Shown piece after piece: positions 28,410-39,223 of a DNA stretch of 64,000 nt. The stretch spans positions 11,538,001 through 11,602,000 of the forward strand of contig OV121092.1 in assembly GCA_921293015.1 (NCBI GenBank), read 5' to 3'. Position numbers and translations under genes: made by a program. The stretch is from Phorcus lineatus. Lineage: Eukaryota > Mollusca > Gastropoda > Trochida > Trochidae. Position 1 is the stretch's first letter; every line of letters begins with the position of its first letter. A model generated the notes under the pieces. The model was not told where the DNA came from and searched no databases. It worked only from the letters and a program-made list of their open reading frames with translations.

Positions 28410-31400
28410 CAGTGTTCCCGCTGGCTTTTTTAACAGCCAGTCCTTGGGACCGGCAGCCAATGAAAATACCAGTCCCCATCAATTTTTAACAGTCCTTATA
28501 TATTTTTACAGTGAAAAAGCAAACAGTGCACTTTTGAACATGAATGAAATTGAATGTATGACTATGTGAACAACTAGGTATTACGTATACGGTAAGTGTT
28601 AAAATGAATAATAAACAGTATGAAATTGTGAACGAACTTTGTTTTGTTTTTATTTCAATACACGTGTGCCATTGATACAGGTATAATGCAGTACAACATG
28701 TACAGTCATTGAATGAAACTCCACTGTAACTATCTACGTTATTTATGTCATGTTAAAATGAAGACAAGATACCACATACTTACAAGGTTACTTTACATAC
28801 TGTCAAGTTTCAGATAAATATTTCCAAGATATATTCAGCGCCATTTTGTTCTATTTTTGAAAACACTATCCCTGTGACGGTCACGTGACACTTACGTCAC
28901 ACAGGAAAACTCATTAATTATTCACACTAACACAGTCACTGATTTGCGAACATGTCTGTTGAACTTAGTACTGTAAATGTCAAATATTACATTAAAATGT
29001 TCACAGTTTACGTTTCTTCTTTCGGAACATCTTTATTGCTGTTTGGAAATTGAATTGACTTTCTTCAGTGTCATTTGAGTGCATATTTAATAGCATCAGA
29101 TTGTTAATTCTGTTATGCGACAAGCGATTTCTTGCTGCCGTGTGGATTCTATTTTGAACGCTAAAACCTCTCTCTGCCGGCACGCTGGATACTGGAATGG
29201 TGATAGCTACTGCTGCTAATGTTGCAAAGTCAGGGAATATATCCTGATACTCGTTTATCAGAATTTGACATGCTTGGTCGAACGACGATGCCCCGAAACC
29301 AGACATAGCTTGCTTCATTTGCTGGAAATCACGTCTAGTACGATCCCTGTCAATCAAACTGGCTCTGACGTCATTATCTGCCTGACCAATGACAGGAGAG
29401 AAGTGATCTAAGATAACATCAAGGGATTCCCTAGCATGTGCATTCATCTCTTCTGGTGTTTTGGGATATGTAAAAGGGTTTAAAACCTTGTCGAGTGAAT
29501 GAAGAACAGTTAGGGAATCCTCTGGGAATCTCTTGTTTAGAGAATCTATCAGATCTGTAATAAAACCATCACGTTTCTTCTTGGCTGCAGCCACAGATCC
29601 AGGATCAGCATAGGTTAACTTTATTCCACGAAACTCGCCCTCAGAAATGTTTTCCGACAAATACACTTCATTTTCTCCAAACTGCGTCAACAATCCGTTT
29701 AAGCATGTGATAGTGGACTGCACCATTGGTTGTATCATGGCCAAATTGAGTTGATCCCTTTGAAAAATTGTGACGAGTTTTTCCATGTATGGTAGTACAT
29801 CACTCAACGTGTACGTCATAGAGAAAAAAGCGTAGGTTTTAAGCTTTTTTACCAAACCCTTGGCTGCTGTATTGTTTCGTTGTGCAGCCTCTTCCTCTAA
29901 CTCAATTATGAGAGCTGGTAGGTTAAGTTTTGTCGACTTTACAGCACGGCCCAACGACAGCCATCGTACAGTACAGGGCTGTTTCAAACTTGAGAATTCA
30001 GTGTCATCCAACACTTTGGAAAGCTCTTTCAGTCTATCATAGCGTGTAGCAGAATATTGGTATAGTTTATATACATCGTTGAGGGTGGTACGATATTCTG
30101 CTACACACTTTGAGAGACGTGCAGCGTCTTGAGAGGCCAAAGCCACCCGGTGTGCTATGCAGTGGACGTGTACTAAATATTGACAGTTCGAATCCCTAAG
30201 TCTGACACCAACACCACTCCTCACCCCAGTCATAACGCTGGCTCCATCTGACCCAAAGCCTGTTATTTTCTCTAAGGGTATATTCCATTCAGCCATCACC
30301 TCTCGAATTTTGTCTGTGATAATCTCGGCTGTACCGCCATGAACGGTATAGTTTCCCAAGAAGACTGTTTCACATTTTCCACCATTTTCGATCCGAATAA
30401 AAATAATCAGTTTCTTTTCAACAGTGACATTGACAGTTTCATCAATGATCAATCCAATGAATTTACTTTTTGAAATTCTCTCTTTCAAAGTTTCAATCGT
30501 TGCCTCGGCTAGAGCATTTTCCATCTCTTCCACACTGTCACCATGGGTGTATACAACCCCACTCAAATTTTTACAACCATTCTTTTTTTGTAACTGAACG
30601 AGTGGTACAAATTTATCTGACGGAATATTTTGTTTCGCCATAAATAGCACTGTTCTCATCATGCACGTCAGAGCATCGTCATCCTTTTCTTTAGCTGCGG
30701 CAACGTGAACATTCATAGCTTTTTTATTTGTCAATATGAAAACAGCATCTCGATGACTCATGCTTTCTCTGTGTTCTTGTAGGGCCGACTTCTGCATGTT
30801 AACACACCCTTTCGTAAAACCGTTGTTCTTACAAGCTTCCTCGCAAATTCGACAAAACATTGCTTCAGATTCAAATCGTAACCACTTGAATTCGGCGAAC
30901 CACTCATTTCTAAAACTTCTTGATTTAGTTTTCGTCCCAGTGGATGATTTACTTGATGAAACAGATGTTTCTGCAGTCGCTGAATTGCTTGGAGAATCTG
31001 TTTTCGCCTTTTTAAATGGCCCTGGATCATTTGATTCCCCCCCACCAAAAAATTTTAACATATTCGTCTGCTTCTTTTCAGCCATTTTGACTGAAAACAT
31101 GTACTTTGGTTCGAGATATTTAAACCTTGGTTTGAGACTATCTCGTCTAAAAATAGCTTGGGGAAACCCAAATTGTTTGTCGCTAAACTTATACGTTATC
31201 GATCGTAGCTGTGACTGCTTGAAATGAAAAGTAAAACGTCTCTGAAACTATTTTGGGTTTATTTCAATATAACCAAGTAAACCAATGTTTCATTTATTTC
31301 AGTCATGTTAACTAAAAAATCAAATTCAAGACTTAAAAACAGCCAGTCCTCAGTACCGGCAGTGTTTGCAAATGCCGGTCCCTCTTTGAAAATTCCGGTA

Positions 31401-31434
31401 AAATACCGGTATTTACCAGTAAACGGGAACGCTG
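28410..31434 (-). mobile_element. hAT DNA transposon inserted in BEL LTR 1
   Basis: The ends are CAGTGTTCCCG and CGGGAACGCTG, a hAT-type inverted pair with one mismatch. Subterminal AACAGCCAGTCCT...ACCGGCAG blocks occur in direct orientation near both ends (about 28432 and 31339). The empty site is visible in the other two LTRs (GTCAAATGGAATTAC). The flanking 8 bp (TCAAATGG and CATAATGG) match at five positions, so the target duplication is imperfect. Most of the element is one long open frame on the reverse strand. Confidence 0.82.
29001..31100 (-). CDS. hAT-family transposase (ZNF862/KIAA1586-like), uninterrupted
   Basis: 699 codons without a break. The protein would bind the element ends and catalyse excision and insertion. 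Residues 7-20 and a serine-rich stretch (34-61) precede a BED/TTF-like zinc finger with C83, C86, H110 and H116. The RNase H-fold core shows LIIDET (D220) and GFGSDGASVMTG (D285), then a CIAHRVALA block. The C-terminal hAT dimerisation region spans about 622-672, with IPVSSVPAERGFS and NRLSHNRINNLMLLN. The first Met is followed by a better one at residue 6. The family also includes domesticated vertebrate genes (ZNF862, KIAA1586 types), but location inside a transposon with matching ends argues for a mobile copy. Activity cannot be judged from sequence alone. Confidence 0.85.
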   Translation of the reverse strand: MFSVKMAEKKQTNMLKFFGGGESNDPGPFKKAKTDSPSNSATAETSVSSSKSSTGTKTKSRSFRNEWFAEFKWLRFESEAMFCRICEEACKNNGFTKGCVNMQKSALQEHRESMSHRDAVFILTNKKAMNVHVAAAKEKDDDALTCMMRTVLFMAKQNIPSDKFVPLVQLQKKNGCKNLSGVVYTHGDSVEEMENALAEATIETLKERISKSKFIGLIIDETVNVTVEKKLIIFIRIENGGKCETVFLGNYTVHGGTAEIITDKIREVMAEWNIPLEKITGFGSDGASVMTGVRSGVGVRLRDSNCQYLVHVHCIAHRVALASQDAARLSKCVAEYRTTLNDVYKLYQYSATRYDRLKELSKVLDDTEFSSLKQPCTVRWLSLGRAVKSTKLNLPALIIELEEEAAQRNNTAAKGLVKKLKTYAFFSMTYTLSDVLPYMEKLVTIFQRDQLNLAMIQPMVQSTITCLNGLLTQFGENEVYLSENISEGEFRGIKLTYADPGSVAAAKKKRDGFITDLIDSLNKRFPEDSLTVLHSLDKVLNPFTYPKTPEEMNAHARESLDVILDHFSPVIGQADNDVRASLIDRDRTRRDFQQMKQAMSGFGASSFDQACQILINEYQDIFPDFATLAAVAITIPVSSVPAERGFSVQNRIHTAARNRLSHNRINNLMLLNMHSNDTEESQFNFQTAIKMFRKKKRKL

Positions 31435-31852
31435 CCATAATGGAATTACTTGGATATTGGAATGGATTGGATGTATCATGTATTGGAATTTCTTGAAGAT
31501 GAATGAATATAAAAAGAAGCCTTCAGGAATAAACTTGAACATTTATTTGAAGTTTGAACTTTGTCTTACTTGGAGTTGGAATGGACATGAAATGGATTAA
31601 AAGATTGAATTATTCAAAGTGGATATTAAGATTTGAGAGCTGAGATTTGGATATGGAATCATGTTGTTCGCAACATAGCATTAACGTTACTAGACATAAG
31701 ACATTTTGAGACATAAGAACCTTGGACCTTTTACATTGTTGGAATATGTTTCTGGATATTGGATTGATAAGGAAGTGGAATTGAAAGTCCTTAACATAAG
31801 CTCAAAGATTAGAGGGCAAGTGGAGAAAGGATATATTGATAAATAAATTATA

Positions 31853-34800
31853 ATGTTGACTAGAAAGGGATTATCTAATGCTCTGGAGATCAAAGGAAGA
31901 AGAGTACAGTCAATATTCCGTCAACTTGAAAGAGACTATGATCATATTAACTTAGTTATTGCAACTGGACTTTTGACTAGTTCTACTCGAGAGGAGGTTC
32001 GTCGTGAGTATGCGTCATGGTTGACTCTTTTTAACACTCTTTATGATGCTGGAGAAGAATATTTACAATTATTGGAAGAACCATTATTGTCAGAATATAA
32101 AGAAGAAATAGAGGCACAAGATAGGGTCCTGCTGAGCATTAAGACAACTATAGAACAGTATATTTTGGAAAGAAGTGCAAGTCAGACTATGAGTGAGCAT
32201 TCAAAGAAAAGCAGACATTCTAGTAAGAAGTTGCCGTCTGTTAAGAGTGGAAATTCTTCACGTTCAAGTAATGTTTCTTCAACTATTCTACATGAGAAGC
32301 AAAAGCAAGTAGAACTTGAAACTAGAAAAAGGGCTCTTAAAGAAAGACAGAAGATTGAACAGGCAAAGTTAGACATTCGGATGAAGGAAGAAGAATTAGA
32401 TCTACAGACACAAATTGAGGTTTGCCAGGCTAAGTCAAGGGTATTGAATGACTTTGAGAATGATCAGAATAGTGTTGAATCTGAAGATAAGGGTTCAAGT
32501 AAGAGAAACTCTGTTGAAGATAATTTCTTGAAGTTTGAACCAGCTGTAGAGAAAAAGCCAGTTATCAATACTGAGGATACAAGTTTGAATCCAAGAAATT
32601 CCTCTTTTCTTCCATCAAGAAGGTATAGTCAAGCTCAAGATGATGTTTTGATGTCAGTTGTTCAACAGCTTAGAAAGCCTGTGCCAGACATCCAGAAGTT
32701 TAGTGGAAATCCTTTGGAATATCAGAAGTTCATGCGTCAGTTTCGTACTAAGATAGTTACTAACTCTAGCTCTGAAGATGAACTCATGTGCTACCTAGAG
32801 CAGTTCACTATAGGGGAGGCTCACCAAGTTGTAAGAAGCTTTAGCTACTTAGATGCAAGGGACGGTTATCATGCAGCAATGGATGAACTTGAAGTTAGGT
32901 ATGGAAACCAGGAAATAATTGCCAATACTTTGATAAAGAGGGCTATGAGCTGGCCAAACATTAAACCAGACAATGTTAGGGCTTTGGATGAGTTTGCAGT
33001 TTTCTTGAATGAGTGTCAGAATGCTGTTAGATCGCTACATGCAGTCAAGGTTCTAGAATACCCAGACAACATTCGCAAGCTGGCCATGAAGCTACCATTC
33101 CATTGTCAAGAAAAGTGGAGAGGTGTTGTCCTCAATCTTCGTCAATCCAGATCAGGTGTAGAGTTCTCTGACCTTGTTCGATTTGTGCGAACTGAAGCTC
33201 TGAAGGCCACAGACCCAATGTATGGAAAGGAAGCCATGAAACCTGATATCAAGCCACAGTTGCCTTACAGGAAACCATCCGCACCGAAACAAAATGCAAC
33301 ATTTGGTACTGATCTGGTGAAGACGAGCAAGTTTGAACAGAGACCAATGAACAACTCATCTCCAAGACCACAAGGAAATGGTAACAAGAGATGCATTTAT
33401 TGTGAAAGGTTGGGACATCTGATAAGTACTTGCCATGTGTTAGCCTCTAAGCCAAACAAAGAACGTATTGACTTCCTTAAATCTTTAGGTCTGTGTTTTC
33501 GCTGCTTAACCAAAGGACATCGCAGTAGTGAGTGCAGCAGTAACGTCAAGTGTCAGCGATGTGATGGAAATCACGCAACTCTCCTGCATATTGATCACAA
33601 TACAAAGCTGAAGACCGTAACTGCTTGTACAGGGCAAGCTAGTGAAGTTATGGAGGCCGGAGACAATAGTTGTGAGTGTACTCTTGCTGTCATACCTGTG
33701 CAAGTTTCATTCAGAGACTCATTGAAGATTGTAACTACTTATGCTTTCTTGGACCCAGGAAGCACAGTTTCCTTCTGCTCAGAATCACTTATGAACAAAC
33801 TTGGATGTAATGGAAAATCAAGAAAGGTTGAAATTACCATAGACACTTTGGGAGAGCCACATACCTCAACTGTTCATGCTATTTCAGGTCTGAAACTACA
33901 CGACATGGATTTACAGAACACTGTTGATCTTCCCACAGTATATACAAGATGCAAGATCCCAGTTACAAGTCGGCACATCCCTAAGTCCTCTGACTACAAG
34001 AATTGGCCTCACCTTGATGGAGTTCAAGTGCCAACTTTAGAATCAGGAGTTGATCTACTAATCGGTGGAAATGTCCCAGATGCCTACTCCCCTCTTGAAG
34101 TTAAAGTTGGTCCTCCAGGTAGTCCCCACGCGTCAAGAACACGTTTAGGTTGGATCCTTTGAAATGTTATCAGGACTTCACATTCAGAAACTAACCCTGA
34201 AAATTATCCCTCCATGAGGACTGAAATGCTCACTCTGAAAAGTATTGAAGAAAGCGACAATTTGGATACCATGGTCAGGAAAAGTATCAACATGGATTTT
34301 CCCGAAAGGTTGATTGATGACAAAGCAGAATTATCTCAAGAAGACAAGATGTTTATCAAGAAAGTGAATAACTCTATCAGCTTCAAAGATGGTCACTATT
34401 ACATTGATCTACCAATGAGAGAATCTGATGTTAAAGTGCCCAACAACAGTTCTCAAGCCCTCAAGCGCCTTGATAGTTTGAAGAAAAGATTCCCCAAAGA
34501 TGACAAGTTCAAAGAAGATTATCAAAATTTCATGGCAGATATACTCTCTAAAGATTATGCTGAAAAGGTCCCAATTAAAGATTTGGATGGTGAAACTGGA
34601 CATGTTTGGTTCATACCTCACCACGGTGTGTATCACCCACGAAAACCTGGCAAAATAAGGGTTGTTTTTGATTGTGCTGCATCCTACCAGGGTCTGTCTT
34701 TGAATAACATGCTGCTTCAAGGGCCCAACTTGACGAACAACTTGGTCGGCATTCTTCTTAGATTTCGACAGGACTCGATTGCATTCATGGGAGACATCGA

Positions 34801-37648
34801 GTCCATGTATTACAGAGTACGAGTGCCCGAGAAAGATTGTGACTACCTCCGCTTCTACTGGTGGCCTGACGGAGACTATCATAAAGAACCAGAAGTATAC
34901 AGGATGTGTGTGCACCTATTCGGCGCTGTATCATCATCAAGTTGCTCAACTTTTTCCCTTCAAAGAACAGCAGAAGATAATGAAGGAAAGTATGATCCTG
35001 AAATAGTCTCTATGTTAAAGGACAACTTCTACGTTGATGATTGCTTAGCTTCCACAAGGGATGAAGACTCTGCAGTAACAGTTATCATGGAACTATCTCA
35101 GCTGTGTTTAGAAGGAGGATTTCATCTCACGAAGTGGGCCTCGAACAGCAAGTCAGTCATGATGAAAATTCCTGTTAATGAAAGAGCAAAGGATGTGAAA
35201 GAGCTGGATTTGGAATTTGAATCTCTTCCCAATGAGAGAGCACTTGGTGTTTTCTGGTTTGTGGACTCTGATTCGTTAGGCTTTAGAATACAAGATAAAG
35301 ACAGAGAGAACACAAGAAGAGGAATATTGTCAGTAGTAAGCAGCATCTATGATCCCCTTGGTTTCGCTGCTCCCTACATCTTGATTGCTAAACAGATCCT
35401 GCAGAATCTTTGCAAGATGAATCTTGGATGGGATGAAATGATAGATGAAGCATCGATGAAAGTATGGCTCCAATGGCTGAAGGATCTACCAAAGTTAGAA
35501 GTTCTATGTTTGGAAAGGTGTTACAAACCTCAAGATTTTGGAAAGGTAAAATCAATTCAATTACATCTCTTCAGCGACGCCAGTGAAGTTGGCTATGGAG
35601 TATCAGCTTATCTGCGCCTGATCAACGACGATGACCGCATTCATTGCGTATTAGTTATGGCAAAATCAAGAGTTGCACCTCTCAAGAAAATGACAATCCC
35701 CCGCATGGAACTGACTGCTGCAACAGTTGCTGTTCGTCTATCGAAGGTCATTCTACAGGAACTTCAATACAAGATAGACCATACTTTCTTTTGGACTGAC
35801 AGCATGTCTGTTCTCAGATATATCAGCAACTCTACCTCAAGATTTAAGACATTCGTTGCAAACAGGCTTACAACAATTCATGAAGGATCAGATGTTAGTC
35901 AGTGGAACCATGTCATCAGTAAGTCCAATCCAGCTGACTGTGCGTCTAGAGGAATGACGTTTGACAAATTGAATCGGACTGGAATGTGGTTTGAAGGACC
36001 TTTGTTTTTGTGGAAACCACAGGATGAATGGCACAGAACTTTTAACCAGTCAAGACTACCTGATGATGATCCGGAAGTTAAGAAACAAGAAAGCTGTTTT
36101 CTGACCACCCCTCCATCTGACAGCATGAATAAGCTTCTCAACTACTATTCAAGTTGGACAAAATTATGCAAGGCAGTTGCTTGGATGATTCTCATCACCA
36201 GAGAACTGAAAAGAAGAATAAAAGAAAAAGAAAGCAAGAAACAAACCCCATGTCTGACAGTAGCTTTATTGAAGGATGCAGAGAAAGCACTGATTAGATA
36301 TGTACAAGATCAGCACTTCCACAGGGAGATGGAACTGTTGAAAAGAAGAAAGGATCAAGAAATAACCAGAAAAGAAATAGGCAAATCTAGTTTATTGTAC
36401 AAGTTGGATCCATTTGTTGAAGATAATATTATCCGTGTAGGTGGCCGCCTTGAAAGAGCTCAAATGGAATATGAATCAAAGCATCCTGTTGTACTGCCGA
36501 AGAATTCACCACTATCAATGCTGCTTCTAGAGAACGCACACAGAGCCGTTGGTCATATGGGGAGAAATGCTATTCTTGCCTATATTCGACAGCAGTATAG
36601 ATCCTTGGAGCAGGGACACTGGTCAAGAGCATTGTTTCCAGATGTGTTACATGCAGAAAGTACAGATCCCCCACCTGTCAGCAACAAATGGCCAGCCTTC
36701 CGAGTGATCGCCTTCAGCCTGATAAACCACCATTCTCACATGTTGGCATCAATTATTTTGGACCCTTTATGGTGAAGAGAGGCCGCTCAACGGTGAAGAG
36801 GTATGGTGTGGTCTTCTCATGCCTGACTATGCGGGCAGTCCACATTGAGTTAGCATGTTCTTTGGACACTGACAGTTGTATCAATGCAATAAGAAGATTT
36901 ATTGCTCGACGCGGCACATCAGAAGTTATTAGGTCTGACAAGCAGTGAACGTGAGTTGAGAGAAGAAATCTACAACATTAACCAGTCCAAGCTTCATTCT
37001 ACATTTCTTCAGAAAGGTATCGACTGGCACTTTAACCCTCCGGCAGCATCACATCATGGTGGCAGTTGGGAACGGATGATCAGATCCATCAGAAAGATAC
37101 TCAACGCCTTGATGAAAGAACAAGCAATCAGGTTAGATGATGAAGGTCTAAATACTCTTTTCTGCGAGGTTGAAATGATCTTGAATGGACGACCCCTCAC
37201 CGATGTTCCATGTCAACCACATGACCTCAGCCCTATAACGCCTAATCATCTGCTTCTGCTGCATCCTGCACAGAGAATGCCACCTGGAGTATTCTCCAAA
37301 GATGATATGTATTCTCGAAGACGCTGGAGACAAGTCCAGTATCTGGCCGATGTGTTTTGGCGAAGATGGCTGAAAGAATACCTTCCACTTCAACAAGAAC
37401 GATCAAAATGGACTTCTAGGAAGCGCAATGTTGAAGTAAATGACATTGTGCTACTCGCAGACAGTTCGCCTCGGAATTCCTGGTCACTGGGTAGAATAAC
37501 AGAGGTAATGACTGATAAGAAAGGTTTTGTACGTGTCGCACGTGTCAAAACAGCGACTACCGAGCTCATCCGCCCGATTGACAAACTGTGCATTCTTGTT
37601 CAGTGCTCTGATACATTGAAAGAAGAAAAGGATGACTTATATAAATGA
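31853..37648 (+). pseudogene. BEL/Pao gag-pol of copy A, broken
   Basis: The gag and protease part (31853-34162) has a Pao-type gag region (about residues 285-440), three zinc knuckles (CIYCERLGHLISTC, CFRCLTKGHRSSEC, CQRCDGNHATLLH) and an aspartic-protease motif (FLDPGSTVSF). A TGA at 34160 ends it. The same frame resumes and carries reverse transcriptase (FMGDIES and YVDDCLAS), RNase H ([11 protein letters not shown]) and the integrase zinc-binding start. A 1-bp loss near 36598 shifts the frame. A 17-bp deletion at 36940/36941 between short repeats removes part of the integrase DNG block. The DYFGPF Asp is Asn here. The C-terminal domain ends at 37648. Three frame breaks plus lost integrase residues make it inactive as it stands. 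Confidence 0.9.
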
Positions 37649-37916
37649 TAGGACTTTCTATATGTACCGGTAAATATTTTGCAGTGTATATTTAGAACTG
37701 TGAAATATGAGTGTTGACCAGACTAAAATGATGAGCAAGAAAACTTGCAAAACCACACTATGAACATTTGATGATTTCATTTAATTGAAATATGTTTGGA
37801 TATGTATATTGATTTTCAAGTATAAGTATGCAAGGTTTTTGTATGCAAGATATTTTGACCATTTAGTTTTTGTATGTAATTGCTTCATTTGCTATTATGC
37901 AATTAGGAGGCCGGTA

Positions 37917-39046
37917 TGTTACGGTCAAAATACTTGTTGTCCATAATCTTTATTTTTCTAAATTTTTCTTCGTTAAATTTCAAGTTTTTTATTCAACCAT
38001 ATTTAATTTAGCTCCTATTTCGCATAAGTGCCCTTGCCACTTTTGATAACTCTATAAAGGGAAGTAACTATCATTTTTGGCCACATGTTTGCTTAGAGCA
38101 CAAGAAATTTTAACCTGAAGAATGTCTAAAGTAACGGTAAGCATAATTATTATATTTCATCACATTTTATATTGTTAAATTGGTAAAAGTAGCTTCTATT
38201 TGTTTTTCATAAAGGTTAGGGTAACTTTGTGTTAAATTATTGCTTTATTTTGTAAACTTTGTGGCAAGTGGTGAGTTTGTCAAAATTATGGAATAAGGCC
38301 TATTTATATATATTTGTTAGGCATAAGAATACTCTTTTCTAATTTCTTTTCAAGCAATATATATATATATATATTAGTAGTAATTTATTGTATTTCATGT
38401 TACTGAAGTAGATATTCCAATATTTTCTAGGCCATGTGCATTTTTCCTTTTTGAATGATTTGTGTAAAGCGCTCATAAAATATCAGTGCAAGTTGCCAGT
38501 ACAGCAATTTGTTTTAATTTATTTAAGTTCATTTTTAGGGTAAATTTGATAACTTTAGGGTTTGGTATATTCAAAACTGATTATGTTTTCTGTTATTTTC
38601 AGTTAATCTACTGTTAAGAACATATTGAAAGATTTGGAAATAAGATATGAATAATTGAAAAGGATGTTGAAGATTATTGAAGCAGAATATGTTCAATTGT
38701 TGCAAACATTGAATTTATGAAATGGAACTTAGAGATCAGTGAATTTGAAGATTGTTGTGACTTGTAAAAGCTGAAATGGATTTTGAAGTCTTGACATTAT
38801 AGTCAAATGGAATTACTTGGATATTGGAATGGATTGGATGTATCATGTATTGGAATTTCTTGAAGATAAATGAATGAATATATAAAGAAGCCTTCAGGAA
38901 TAAACTTGAACATTTATTTGAAGTTTGAACTTTGTCTTACTTGGAGTTGGAATGGACATGAAATGGATTAAAAGATTGAATTATTCAAAGTGGATATTAA
39001 GATTTGAGAGCTGAGATTTGGATATGGAATCATGTTGTTCGCAACA
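37917..39046 (+). repeat. BEL/Pao LTR 2 (shared middle LTR)
   Basis: 1130 bp, TGTTACGG to CGCAACA. It serves as 3' LTR of the first copy and 5' LTR of the second. Confidence 0.92.
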
Positions 39047-39223
39047 TAGCATTAACGTTACTAGACATAAGACATTTTGAGACATAAGAACCTTGGACCT
39101 TTTACATTGTTGGAATATGTTTCTGGATATTGGATTGATAAGGAAGTGGAATTGAAAGTCCTTAACATAAGCTCAAAGATTAGAGGGCAAGTGGAGAAAG
39201 GATATATTGATAAATAAATTATA

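Larger units (their letters stand above)
27516..31675 (+). repeat. BEL/Pao LTR 1, split by a hAT insertion
   Basis: About 1.13 kb of LTR (27516-28409 and about 31435-31675) interrupted by 3.0 kb of hAT DNA. It is very similar to the other two LTRs outside the insertion. Confidence 0.9.

Noticed and set aside
34409..34915. 168-codon minus-strand frame inside BEL pol
   Set aside because: Antisense to a conserved reverse transcriptase region and present only because that strand lacks stops by chance.
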